In this document: positions 11,861 through 23,600 of the stretch, one piece after another
How the letters are laid out: every line of letters starts with the position of its first letter
Position numbering within the stretch: the first letter of the stretch is position 1
NCBI GenBank assembly: GCA_025201765.1
Contig: MU623454.1
Span: forward strand, 1 to 64,000
Length of the DNA: 64,000 bases
From: Daldinia sp. FL1419
Taxonomy: Eukaryota > Ascomycota > Sordariomycetes > Xylariales > Hypoxylaceae
Direction: 5' to 3'
Notes under the pieces: generated by a model
What the model was told of the DNA's origin: nothing
What the model saw: the letters and a program-made list of their open reading frames with translations, nothing else
Databases searched by the model: none
Position numbers and translations under genes: made by a program

Positions 11861-12808
11861 ATGCCCGGGGAAAACGTTACCCGTAGCGGCCGAGGCGGCA
11901 AAGGGCTGGGAGGAAAAGGAGTAAATATATCTTGCCTTAGTTATACCCTTAGTCTTCCTAGCCTTGTTAGACGCGATGGTTTAAACGAGCGTTCAGTGCT
12001 AACTCTACGTTGCTTAACAGGTGCACCATCACAAACGTCACCGGTATTTTAAACCATGCTTATAAATAGACGAACCCTTGGTCATGGCTAACTGCCTCTT
12101 AGTAAGGTACTTCGCGATAATATCCTAGGAGTTAGTAAGTTACAGTCACATACATACCTCATAATCTTCCGAGAATTTTAAAATCAGCCGTTTATGGGTC
12201 ATTAACGTGTAATCCCATCTCTAGCCAAGCCCGCTATCAGGTATGTCCTTAGCTAATATCCAAACTCTTCATATCTGCCTATTCTAGCATCCACACATCA
12301 TCATCATCATAATCATCATCATCATCCCACTACACTGCATCATCCTACGTCTCGTTGTATTCATTCCTTACGATGAGTCAAATCTAATTTTCGGTGTAGA
12401 CGACTTGCCCGTAGAGGGGGGGTAAAGCGGATATCCGCACAGATATATGAGGAAGTTCGAGCAGCCTTAAAAGCAAGGCTTGAAGAGGTATGCATGCACT
12501 AACTCGCGTGGCATAACCATGTTCTTGTTTGCTCGCCCGCGTTGTACTAACCGCCCTGCTCGAGAGTAGATCATACGCGACTGTGTTGTGTACACCGAAT
12601 ACAGACAGAGGAAGACAGTCACGATCAACGATGTAAGTTACCCATCAAATTCCAAGTTAATTAGCCTGTCGTCTTGCGATATCAACCTTAACCTTTCATA
12701 CGGCAGGTCTTGCATTCTTTGAAACGGATAGGCAGGCCTATCTACGGATTCGACGATGTCAGCGGCGGTCCTCAAAAGGCAACTCCAAAGGCAACTCCAA
12801 AGGCGTAG
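11861..12808 (+). CDS. divergent histone H4 variant, 127 aa, seven exons
   Basis: Exons are 11861-11920, 12021-12043, 12103-12134, 12225-12240, 12400-12487, 12570-12632 and 12707-12808. Every intron is GT..AG and every phase closes. The joined protein contains SGRGGKGLGGKG, KRHRKVLRDNI, GVTKPAIRRLARRGGVKRIS, IYEEVRAALKARLEEIIRD, RKTVTINDVLHSLKR and IGRPIYGF, the whole H4 histone fold in order. By hand alignment to canonical H4 recalled from memory, the fold region is about three quarters identical. Differences include an MPGENVTR N-terminal addition, loss of one tail Lys (K5 position), HHH before KRHRK, Gln at the K77 position, and an 18-residue C-terminal extension after IYGF ending in PKATPKA. 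A replacement H4 variant is named in Neurospora (hH4v); whether this is its orthologue is inference. It converges on the GNAT gene. Confidence 0.88.
12297..12327. repeat. (ATC)n microsatellite inside intron 4 of the H4 variant
   Basis: About ten ATC units with one ATA interruption. It lies in the 159-nt fourth intron (12241-12399), the longest in the gene, and may explain that intron's size. Confidence 0.85.
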
Positions 12809-13154
12809 ACTCGGTTTCGAGGCTATGTTCAAATCGAAGCAACACGACTGGAAACTGGCATTTTTGAACAGCTTCCGCCATATGTATGGGATCTGATTCT
12901 CTTTTAATGTGGTTAGGAAGGACATCAGCTAGAACACTTAATTGGCGGCTATGATATAAGCATGGATTGCAAAGGCATATATGACTTAGGTACTCGAGGA
13001 ATACAATATCCAGATGTTTTGAAGATATTTGGCTATTCTTGAAGAAACGACCGATTCTCTACAAGGTTAATATACTCTAAACGAACGGGGGGTATTGATC
13101 AAACATTGTAACCAGATAGCCACCAAACGCCAGCCGGACCGACCTCATAAACGT
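12809..13154. other. convergent spacer, H4 variant and GNAT genes
   Basis: Should hold the 3' ends of both converging genes. No other signal. The minus-strand ORF at 12638-12925 overlaps the last H4-variant exons and is its antisense shadow. Confidence 0.5.
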
Positions 13155-13958
13155 TTATAGTTTTCGTCTTCGTCTACTGCCTTCCCATTCGCTCAAAACT
13201 TTCTCCAAGGCCTTTGCCGCTCTTTGCTCGTCTTTTCTAAACGGCCCATTAAATGCTTCGGGTAGCACCATTGTGCTATTAGCGTGTTCCTTTGCGAACC
13301 CAACTGTAGCATCCTTGCCGCATCTTTCCCTCGTCACCTTAACCGCTTCGTGTAGCATATCGGAACCGACACCCTTGTTTCTATACTTTATCTTGACGGT
13401 CCATGCTCGGATCACGCCCTTGCCCCCCCTCAGCATTGAGTTTCGGTTTCGCTTCTTCCCGGCTAGACTCGGATTCGGCTCGAGCCGCAATACCAAAGCA
13501 CCAATCAGGTTGTTCCCAAATCGCACGCCGATGACAGTATCCTCCTCACCATCCTCGGTTACCATCCAATTCCATTTCATGCCCTCGGCTACCTGAATGT
13601 ACTGGCCCGTAAAATACCGAATGGCCATTAGGTAAGTCATGATCACTCCGGAATGCAACATCAGCGCCGTGCCGAGGTCCCGTTTTATGCGCCAGGAATA
13701 CTGATAAGCAATACCGAGACCTACGGCCAAAATAGCCAGTAAGTATGGGTGAAAAATCAAATGGTACGAAGATGATTGCCGCTGCTGGGCTATCGAATCC
13801 GTCACTAGGTTTAATGCATCCAGCTTGTCGGTTTCGCTGTCCAAGACACTGACGGATAGCGGGGGTAGATCTGGCGGTATTGGATTGGTGGGCGGATCAA
13901 GGGTCACGAGAGGCGACGGTGAAGGCGGCGGAAGCTTATTCGACGGTGCCGGTTCCAT
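13155..13958 (-). CDS. GNAT-family acetyltransferase with a membrane anchor, 267 aa
   Basis: The start is the ATG at 13956-13958 (MEPAPSN); the longer upstream frame has no ATG. Residues 1-60 are Pro-rich. Two hydrophobic segments follow (YLLAILAVGLGIAYQY and ALMLHSGVIMTYLMAIRYF, roughly residues 72-120), separated by a basic loop. The GNAT core then has GVRFGNNLIGALVLRL, a beta strand in VIRAWTVKIKYRNKGVGSDML (motif A, acetyl-CoA pyrophosphate loop RNKGVGS) and a C-terminal helix. The tail is very basic (SRRRRKL). The arrangement fits fungal membrane-associated N-acetyltransferases. The substrate cannot be told from sequence. No intron is needed. Confidence 0.8.
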   Translation of the reverse strand: MEPAPSNKLPPPSPSPLVTLDPPTNPIPPDLPPLSVSVLDSETDKLDALNLVTDSIAQQRQSSSYHLIFHPYLLAILAVGLGIAYQYSWRIKRDLGTALMLHSGVIMTYLMAIRYFTGQYIQVAEGMKWNWMVTEDGEEDTVIGVRFGNNLIGALVLRLEPNPSLAGKKRNRNSMLRGGKGVIRAWTVKIKYRNKGVGSDMLHEAVKVTRERCGKDATVGFAKEHANSTMVLPEAFNGPFRKDEQRAAKALEKVLSEWEGSRRRRKL

Positions 13959-16900
13959 ATCCGGTGTTGATACAGCGGAAGGATTGACAACGAGATTCGC
14001 CCGTAGGAAGAAGAAAAATGCTGTTGGCCGCAAGGTGCTGATCAGCTTTGCCGAAGATAATAATTTGCTACTCTTCTCTTATTACGTCCAAATCGAATAA
14101 GCCGGATCTTATTTTTTGGTATTTTTTTTTTTAATATTTTTTTGTTCTCCTCTTCCCGCCTCGTCCAACTCATGTGATGTTTTGCGACTTACGGATGCGA
14201 GGTGAGAAGTTACACCTTGTCACTCATGGAAAAGCACATGGAATGAGACGGCGGAGATTGAACTTTCAATTTTGAGCCGGATAGAAGACGAGGCAACACG
14301 AGACCGACGTCAAAAAGGATAAATCAATGAATTCGAGGGTATTTAAAAGAAAAGAAAATAACTATAATCTACTTACCTGTACTAGTCTTTAAGCCCGGCA
14401 CCGCGTTCATTTTGTCCATGACGCTGCCAGGTCCATAGTAGGCATTCAGGTCTAACTCTCGAGCCACGTGCACCATCTCGACGTTGTGTGTGGTTAACCC
14501 GGCTTTGAGGCGGACGATTTAATTTTTTTGACCTGCTCCAAGGTGTAAATATAAAGGATTTTTCTTTTTCTTGCACTGTAATTAAAAATGCGATAATTTT
14601 TATTTTTATTTTTACCAGCTGCTTGGAATGTCAAGGGTCTTGGACCCTGAAAAAAAATTAATTCAAAATAAATGACAAGCTCGACTAGGTATAGGCAAGT
14701 ATAAATTACCTAGGTATGTAGGGTATTTTGCACCAATGCTCTAATAAGCGACGTGCCCAAAAAAAACGGGAGTAAAGTGTGGGGGAGATAGATTATTTAG
14801 ATTTATTAATGACGACAACGTCAAGAAATGTCGAGAAATAATGAGTTACGACTAAGATAAGATGAATTGAGAACTGAACAATGAAAAGACGAAACAATAA
14901 GAGATATGATTGACAAAGGGGGTGCAGTCTTGGCTAGAGTGCTTATATGTTTGGGATTGCCGCAAGATAGTTCGCAGATAAACCAAAAGCCGTTTCCGTT
15001 TTTCCCTATAAGGACTGCTGCACTGATGACATCGTCCCGCGGGGAACTCTCGTTACCAGTCGATCACCCGGTGGTTATCTGATAAGAGTCAAGGACAAGT
15101 CAAGGGTAGACGAATGAGATGGTCGAATAAGGTGCTATAGACGACGCCACTTATACATTTGTCGCAAGCACGAAATCCCAGTCTATGCCATTATCGTCTT
15201 TTATCGTTCGTCTTGGATGGTTGTCCTCGTGAGTTACAGGGGGAGATAAAGACGAACCAGAGCCATGGATCGCGAGAGGGTTTTTCCCCCTCATGTTATA
15301 CAGCACGTTTCGAGACAAAAACCGACGAAACCAGAGGGGCCTAGACCGTCCCTAACTAATCCCTAGCTAAGTTTTAGAAACGATTCGTCGTGTGGCAGGT
15401 GTCGTATACCATGCCCACCTATCGCCCGCCTATCGTCCGCCTATGTCCACTTCCAGTTCTCCTAAGTCCTCTAGCCGAGTTTTAGGATCCCTCGTCTACT
15501 TGGGCCAATTCGATATATGTCGATCACACCCGAGATCGTAGATGGGGAATGATGGAGGGGGAAACCCCCTTGCTAACCGAGAAGATCAATGGCCGCCCCC
15601 GGCGTGTCCGGCGTTCAAAAAGCTGAAGCCAACGAGAAGCTATTAAAAAGTCAACCTATCCTCGTGGGGTGGAATGGTGAATCCCATGATTCTCATCGGG
15701 TAAATGCCAAGATCCATTCAGAGGGCAGACATCGATAAGAAACGGGTAGATGTTGACTCCCCCCTCCCCCTCTCCCCAGCACCAAAAAAAAAAGCGCGGG
15801 GGGACAAGATGAGAAACAGGAGTCAGGCTTGCGTTTCTTGAAACGTCGAACGCGTAATATTTGGGTCCCTTTGGGGAACGAACTGACTTGAGACCGACAA
15901 ACCCCATCCCCCCGTAAGAGCCCCAAAACGGATCCGTATATGCGTCATGATCAACAAGGTCGGTTCTATATAAAAGAGATTTATAAAAAATTGCGCAACT
16001 AGAGTCGCAACTAGAAGTCGCAAAGTCGCAAATCAGTCGACGACCGGGACGGGGAATGCTACATACGCATAGAATATAGGTCCAATGACACGGCACATTA
16101 TATTAATATCCGCATTCGTGGTTACTCGTCTGCATATAATGTACTAATAAGCATACCATTCTATGGACCATACATACATACATATACATATATATATATA
16201 TATCATGGAGTAATAAACGAAACGGATCCGCTTGCATAGGTATGCATTCGGTATTGCGACGTAGAAAAGATGCAACGCAGAAGCCGATTTAGGGGACTTG
16301 CCGACCATTCGGTGACGCAATATAGACTACGTGCATAGTACTACCGAGTTCAGACTCGGTAGGTAATAACTCGAACGAAGTCGAATCAAGTAGGAGACGA
16401 TAATTTCGATATTCAAGCCACACGATCCTTATTACTCTAGGTGGCTTGTCGGTATCCCGAGATTCATCTACGTATAACTACCTACATACCTTATTATCGA
16501 CTTTGCATAGAATTGGCCGGTGTTTGATATAGATAGACGTCTGTTGTGGAAAGGAGAAGTTGACATCTATACCTGGGGGATGTATAGCACATGGATCCAT
16601 GTATCGATAGTATGTATCGATAGCATGTGTCAATAGGTAGGTAACCCTTACCTAGACTCAGCTGCGTGTATCAATAATACGCTCATTATGATATACGTCG
16701 GGTATTTGATGGATTTTACCGACGACCCGCTTATAGAATTTACTCTTGAATAAGCAGATAAGATATCAATTTTATGCTATGCTAAAATCGATGACCACGG
16801 ATCAGATGAAGTTGCATATAGTTATGCAGGTCTAAAACTTCTCAAAGTCCTACCCCTTACGTAAACATGACCTTTGGTCCTAAATAGGTAGGTACTTGAT

Positions 16901-17519
16901 CCTTGGGTGGAAGGATCCTAGGTTAGGTACTTCGCGGACTGCGGCGGGAGTTATTTGTTCACAGCCACTGGAACTAAGTAGGCTGGCCACATAGGTACTG
17001 CCACATATGCCACACAAAGTATATCCTGTGGACCTTCTCAAATGTTATGTAATTTTCGTAATTGGAAGCACAAGGAAAAGAAGCCAAAAGAAAAAAGTCT
17101 GGGGATGGTCTAAGCTCCAAGACAAGTTCCCTAGAAATATTCCTTATCTCCGTCGAAAAAAAAAATAACCACCCCCTGCTCGCTCATGCCGCTTCTGTCG
17201 TCTTTTCCCAGCCCTACAAGGCGGTGATGGATCATCATCTCACCATATCAAGCCACCCCCGGACACAGCATCGGTTCGCTTTCCCCTAGAATACATAGTA
17301 TACGGATCCGTAGTGATGCAAACAAAACACGCGCCCATGCTTCGATTCTTCTGTTGCCCTTTTTTATACCTATCTACCCGAGTTGGATGCTTTGTGCTGT
17401 GTTGTTGTGCATGGTCGAGTATCATCGAGACCATTTATTGATGATGCGGATCTTACCACTTTCTTGATGGGATCTCCGAAATACCCTAAACCAGAAAAAA
17501 AGCAATTGAGAGCACGATG
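13959..17519. other. 3.6-kb spacer upstream of the GNAT gene
   Basis: No supportable gene. It has a T-rich stretch just upstream of the GNAT start (14110-14145), AT-rich sequence near 14580-14620, a TA dinucleotide run near 16190-16203 and several TAGGTAGGTA motifs. A 47-codon minus-strand frame at about 14380-14520 followed by a good GTAAGT donor was examined and not accepted. A GTG-start frame at 15656-16096 (minus) has no family signature. Confidence 0.45.
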
Positions 17520-18152
17520 TCATATCCCGACGTGCGAAATATTTTCAATGGCTTCCCCGGTAGGTTTTACTACGACGATTCCGTGGATCTTGGGGTTACC
17601 TTTTTCAAGCTCTCCTCCGTCGATGAAGAGAATTGCCAAGGGATTCCCGAAATCTGCTAGAGCACTCATACACCCAAACCCGAGGTGTTTGATGAAAGGA
17701 CTGTCAATTTGAGCTCTCAAGCTCGAATAACGTCGCGTTCTGGCTTTATCCTTAAGCAATTGTGTCTTTTCACGCTGTGCTTTTGATTGGACCACGCCCG
17801 AGTCCTGCAGTCAGCAAGCAATTCCCACTCAGCTGGCTTTTGCATCTGAGTACAAGGCGTAATTTGGGGTCCAATCTGCCTTGTTGCCTGCGTACTTCAC
17901 CGAGTCGGATTTTGGACCCCAACTCCATCGCTTGCACTTCATGCAGCCCTGCGAGCCGCGAACGGTAAGATAAACGCACTGCCGATGGTAATTACAAGGG
18001 GAGGTTCTGAGGGAGCCTGTTAGTGGTCACCAATGGCTGTATCTTTTCTTATTAGTCGGCGTTCGTTACCGCTGGTCCTAGGGTACAAGTACTCCTGCAT
18101 CTGCACCAGTACCAAAAAGTCCTACATCGTCATATTCAGGGTAGTAGACCAT
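17520..18152 (-). CDS. candidate multi-exon gene, unknown function, one junction unresolved
   Basis: Minus-strand pieces read like protein: 18152-18093 (MVYYPEYDDVGLFGTGADAG), 18016-17996, 17948-17832 (GCMKCKRWSWGPK, YAGNKADWTPNYALYSDAKA) and 17804-17520 (KAQREKTQLLKDKARTRRY, SPFIKHLGFGCMSALADFG, IVVVKPTGEAIENISHVGI). The acceptor before the last piece is CTGACTGCAG, a perfect branch site plus acceptor. However, the third piece runs into an in-frame TGA (17829-17831) before any GT donor that keeps phase, so this is either a wrong model or a decayed gene. I do not recognise the family. It is divergent from the C2H2 gene, with 112 bases between start codons. Confidence 0.35.
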
Positions 18153-18264
18153 TTTCTAGATCCTTCAAAATAAAGTCATGGATCGGTGGCGATCCGCTTG
18201 GTCCCGACCTCTCTCATTCCGTTCAAGTGCTAGTCTATAGACCAGATCATCTCTGTTGCTGAAA

Positions 18265-21200
18265 ATGGACCCGAAGAAGAGCTTTGCCACTACTGAGTCG
18301 GCTTCTATTGATACTGCTTTGTTCGATTTAGACCCGCCGGTCGGGCAACACTCGACGGTACGATCCCCTTCTATCGACTCGAGGCCACAGTCCAACTTGA
18401 GCCTACGGTCGGAATCTAATCCACGGGCGCCATCGCCATGCGCGTGAGTAGCGATGGGATATTACCACGGTTCTGAATATACTAACCTCTCAAGGACTCG
18501 TGAGATTCCGGGGGAGGAATGTGCATTGCAGAGATTCATCGTATGGGCAGCCGTCAAGCGAAACAAATCTGTTCGAATGGCAGCAAGCGAACGTCTAAAA
18601 TGCCCTCTTCTTCTATGCGGAGAGCAATTCGACGACCATGAAGCCATGCTAAGACATCTGACTAAGTGCCAACACCTCAAAACTGGTGAATACGTATGCT
18701 ACGACTGCATGAAAATCGAACGATATAACGATGGGAAATGTCGGTGTTGCGCAGGCTACCCGACCAAGCGAAGACGTATTATCAACATGGCCAGAAACTT
18801 CTTCTCAAACATCGGCAACAGGACACGAAGAACGCCACATTCTGACTTCCAGGAAGATATTACAGTACCTCCCCCTAGCTACGATTCTATTGTGATTGAC
18901 CTAGAAGAGCATTTTGAACGACAACAACATCATCAAGCCCAGCAGCAACAGCAGCAACAGCAGCAGCAGCAGCAGCAACCCCAGCCTCGTCCCCAAATAG
19001 AGCTTAATGGTACAGAAATACATGAGTTAGACTCTAGACAAATGCTACCGACAGCTGAACTCGATCCCATCAACTATACCACCCAACCCGTAGATTTCCC
19101 CACGACCCCAGGTCAACAGCACAATGCTGCACCGGGGGTTGTAGTGCCCTCCCAAACTACTATGCCTCCGAGGCCCAGTGAGCCACCAACCCAATACTCA
19201 ACGCAGAAAACTCGTCAAGACAGTTCTATGCCTCCACCTAATTTAATCCCCGCCAGCTCGGGGGGTAGCCGGCCATCATTAGCCCTAGACACTCACATAG
19301 ATCGTTATAGGAATGTCCCTCGCACGAAACATCTTTCTCCAAGTTCGTCGCTTCGATCAACAAAAAGCTCGCATAATATTTCACCCGTTACCCCTTGGAG
19401 TGCAATTTCGAATAGTTCAGGAGTCTGGACCATGGGCTCGAGTATTGATACCGCAATGACATCCCCGATAACACCTTTGAGTCCGAGTGATCTTCTGCCG
19501 GTACCCCAGCCAGAGGATATCCTAGCTGCAGCAAAGCCCACAGCTGCATGCCCGGCCGACGAATGTAACTATATGGTTGACAACATGTCTGAACTGCCGG
19601 GCGATGACTTGTTATCCGTACCACGCGGACTCTCTGATCCACTGTTCTTTTCTTTCGAGCCCAAGGATAATTATTCATGGATGCAATCTATAAATACAGA
19701 AATTTCGCTCTCAACGTCAGTCAATATGATGTTTACTGGATCCGACCCTAAGCCTACAAGCATGCCGTCCGGATTTCCCGAACCACCGGACCGCATCCCG
19801 GACTCTAGAGACCTTGTCGAGTTAGCTTGGGATGCTCTGCAAGAACATATAACAACCTCGAAGTACAAGCTATCAGGCATCAAAGGAAATCCATTAGTTG
19901 AGCAACTACAAGCACAGTCGCCAAAAGTCATCGCATTAAATGGACTCTCAAGCCTGAGGAGGATGTTGCAAGAGGGTGGTCTTACGGACCCATTCGACTA
20001 TGTCTGCTTTACACATCTTATTTACGCCTTCACCCTCGTAATCCATGGAGACGAACTTTCAACTCGCTGTAACGCACTATACCAACAAGCTATTGCCTAC
20101 CGGCGATTCCTTGGGCCGTCCCATCGCGAATACTATACACAAGTCGTAACAACAATTTGGCAACCGACACCAGATGAGCGGTCACAGACCTTTGGCGGAT
20201 CCCGTGTGGATGGTGCATCGAGTGCTAAGGGTAAAGAACCCGAGTATCGAGCCGGCTTGAGGATTGATTTGGAAACTGATCCTCTTGCTGCCGTAGGACA
20301 AAACTTCCTTGATGGTAAGTCGATCCCCCTATACTACTACCCAAGTATACAATCTCATTAAGTGCATGAATAGATTTCGAGAATTCCGTCATCGCTAGTG
20401 GTTCCTCGAAGCCAGATGAGATTTTCGCATCCCAACTCTATTCCACCCACGTGGCGGAAACCCAGCCAGGCGCTCTACACAACAGCGCTTTCGCAATAGC
20501 AGTTAATTATATTATCCAAAATCTAGGCTCAGCGTTCCCACATTCCAAAATACTGTTATCGAGGCTCAGCGAAGTTGGACAAAAGGTTCGTCTTGGGGAG
20601 ATTACTCATGTTCGTGTATTCGAACTTGCGATGTTGCAAGCCGGCAAAGTAAGTTCTTTTGGAATTCTCCTTGCCAATGATATATGTATTAGCTCGAAAC
20701 GATGGGAACGAACATTCCCGCTGTCAAGAATTTGGCTTGTATCACGGATTACTCTTCGTATAGTAACTGACAACGAGGATAACAGGATTCCTTGAGCTCT
20801 CCTGAACTCTTCAACGAGTTCGTTCCACAAGTTAGGAGCCTTTGCAATCCAATTTATCACGAACAAGGATTTGTATCAAGGACAAGATATCAGGCCCTAG
20901 CAATATCGCTGGTGGAAACTTTTGTTCAAAGCATTGCATCTGGTACTCAACATGTTCAGGAGGACTCTGCTGAGTACTCATTGGGATTCTCAGACTCCTA
21001 CAACACGTTTATGGATAACTTCACTTTTGGAAACGTTGGAAACGCCAACGACTTCCTCGTAGATATCGGAACGGGCCCTTCTCAGCAAACCACAACGGGG
21101 CTCTCGGGCACCCCAGGTTTTAACCCGGAACTTGGGCCCATCGACCTTCACGACATTAGCACTAGTGTTCCGCCTCCGGCGATTACTACCGAGGCTTTCG

Positions 21201-21619
21201 CTGAAGCCACTCCTCACATTAGGACACCGGATGAATCTTTCGTGTCTCCACCCAGCTTTCCACCACTAATTACGGTTCCGACTCGGCCGAAGCCTCTCTC
21301 CCCAGCTCATATCGAACGGTCGCCGAAGCTAGTATCCTCTTCAACCCAAAAGGTAGAAGCGAATGATGCCTGTGATATTTGTGGCTATCGCCCAAAGGGA
21401 CACCCACAGTGGTTCAAGGGTAGTATGGCAAAGCATAAGAAGATGCAACATTCTACTAGTCCGCCTATAATTTACAAGTGTCCCTACCCCGGATGCAGCA
21501 GCCAATACAAGAACCGCCAGGATAACCTACGACAACATCAGATCGACAAAAATCATTTTGTTGGTGACGAGGCGAGTCGGAGGCCGAGCAAAAGGAAGAA
21601 GTACTCCCCAGAAGAGTGA
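18265..21619 (+). CDS. C2H2 zinc-finger protein with polyglutamine tract, 1035 aa
   Basis: Exons are 18265-18443, 18495-20314, 20374-20648 and 20786-21619. Introns are GTGAGT..AAG, GTAAGT..TAG and GTAAGT..CAG, with matching phases. The ATG at 18265 (MDPKKSFATTES) is chosen because the first intron joins it in frame to the large exon. Near residues 95-150 is a Cys/His-rich block (CPLLLCGEQFDDHEAMLRH, CYDCMK, CRCC). A Q13 tract sits near residue 208, followed by a long Ser/Pro-rich disordered region. At residues about 950-1020 are two C2H2-like fingers (CDICGYRPKG..HKKMQH and CPYPGCSSQYKNRQDNLRQH..H), followed by basic RRPSKRKK. It is probably a nuclear DNA-binding regulator; targets are unknown. 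Confidence 0.85.
18940..18978 (+). repeat. CAG/CAA tract coding for Q13
   Basis: Thirteen consecutive Gln codons (ten CAG, three CAA) in frame in the C2H2 protein gene, with more Gln-rich sequence on both sides. Confidence 0.95.
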
Positions 21620-23600
21620 TGCACACCCATAGCGCGAGATGACATAAGGAAGGCAATATTCATTATATGGTTCTGCATTAGTTAGGCGTCTGGGTTCGCG
21701 ATCTACTTGGGTGGCTCTTCGTCGTTTTCCCCCTCGTCCCCCCCAACCCCTACGCTGGCTACATCTTTGGCTGTTTCTTACCGCCGGCCAAGCCGAGGGT
21801 TCCAGGGCGAGAAGGGTTTAGAGATACCAACTGCGTATATAGAAGATTTAGATCTAGGGCAAAAGGTGGCTTGCTCTACGCCGGCAGGATATGACCTTTG
21901 TTTTTGTTTTTTAACAGCTGGGCTGGATATACACGATCACGAAAGTTCATATTCCGCGGTGTTTATGTTTTAGGTACTTAGCTTACCGAAGTCGTACATT
22001 TTTCACTTAATCGTTATATTAACTAATATATTGCTTCTGGCGTGTGCGTGGGTGTGTGGGTGTGTGAAACTAACGCACCTGGGTACCTAACCTAACTTAT
22101 TGATCTGGGAGGGGAATGGATGGGTGATTGCGTTGTTGTTTTTTCTTTGGCTACTATTAGAGATAGTTTTCGGAATACATGTCCGAACGGCATGGGGGGG
22201 GCTAGGTAGGTACCTAGGTAGGTAGGTAGGTATTAGACCTGGTTCGTTGCTGTGCTCAGCAGAATAAGGGGTTAGGGGGGCCGAGCGCCACATCTTGGGC
22301 TTAGGTAGGCAGGTAGGGGAGTCGGTTGGTGGAAGCGCATGCGGTAGCATAACCGCATAATAACCAATCACCCCTTAGTAAGCGAGGTGCATAGGGCTGG
22401 GACCTGAGCGGTCCCGCTATCAGATCAGATTAGGTAGTATTATGAGGGTTTAAGGAGGGAAGGTGACGGGCGAGTGAGTAGATGAGTAGGTGGGTTGGTT
22501 CAGTTTAGTTTAGTTTTGCTAGTATTGTGCGGTATAGTGCGGTATGCACAGCGGGCTTTGGGATTCCTTTAGGAATGAATCCGTTTGTTTCTTTCCCGGC
22601 TTTCGTAAGGCTGACCGGAGATATTTAATCCCAGCACGAGCACCACCCAATTATGCACCTCTGAGGCGGGAGGGATGGGATGGGAGTTGTTTACCTGGGG
22701 GGGAGAGGCTTACGTACGCGGGATCGCTTCCTTCGGGGTCCGGATATGGGCATTTTTGGGGTGCGGTATACGCGCAGTGTTACATGCTGGCTCGGCGTCG
22801 TCCGTGTGGGCGTGGGGTAGGTGTATGGTAGGGTTGGGTTGGAGCGGAGTAGACGAGAATTATATTAGTATTAGTTTTTTCTTTTTTCTTGCGGGGGGTA
22901 AAAGGCTATTAGGGACTTTGGGGTCTTGGCTGGGGCCTGCTTGCGGCTGAGGGAGGGAAGGGAAGGGACCCGTAGGGATCGATCGGGAGGAACGAGAGAT
23001 CTTTTCTTGGATGGAAGGATATATGATGAGATGGAGGGTGGTGTTGGTATGCCGAGTGTTAGTTACACGGGAGACGTCTGACTTTGGTTCATCTCAAACA
23101 ACAATGTTTCCAAATGTTCGGGTCAGACTTTAGCACCTCCTACGTACGATGCCCAGGTATTATTACGCCGCTAGGCCTATAGTGGACGTATTACGATTCA
23201 ACGTTCAATATCAAGTTTGCAGATATTTCTACTGGTTGTTTATTGGCAATAGTAAGAAACGTCAGCATGGCATCAGATAATTTCCTTAAGCTATGAAATC
23301 ATGGAGAAAAAAAAAAAAAGAAAGAAACTATAGGATCACCTAATGAAAGGTAACAAACTCGCCGCAAAGACCAAATCAAACCCTGGGTATATCCCTTACA
23401 AACGCCGTGTCGTTAGTAATAATCGTGAAATTTACTCGCTAGTCATTCTTTTCACCCGATTTAGTGGTGCTTATATCCCTCCCAATATTGAGGATCTTCA
23501 TGAATGGTCGTGGTCGAACCTGAACTAATGATCTCTTAGAGCCATTCGATGAGGCTCCCTTGCCAAATGTATGGATCGGGATGCACTCGAACTATAGGGT
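21620..23600. other. 2-kb spacer, convergent C2H2 and 2EXR/F-box genes
   Basis: No gene is supported. It holds a GTGTGGGTGTG simple repeat near 22043-22068, a TACCTAGGTA cluster at 22202-22233, a G-rich tract from 22640 to 23040, and an ATCAGATAA motif at 23272-23280. ORFs here are short and mostly lack ATG starts. Confidence 0.5.
22202..22233. repeat. dispersed palindromic repeat (TACCTAGGTA type)
   Basis: A TACCTAGGTA palindrome extended by tandem GGTA units on both sides. Confidence 0.85.

Noticed and set aside
12638..12925. Minus-strand 95-aa ORF with ATG
   Set aside because: It overlaps the last two exons of the plus-strand H4 variant and has no signature of its own.
14380..14525. Minus-strand open frame (MVHVARELDLNAYYGPGS...) ending at a GTAAGT donor
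   Set aside because: No downstream exon with a usable acceptor and no upstream coding were found; 47 open codons can occur by chance.
15656..16096. Minus-strand 146-aa ORF
   Set aside because: It starts at GTG, has no conserved motif, and contains a purine/pyrimidine-run-derived segment.
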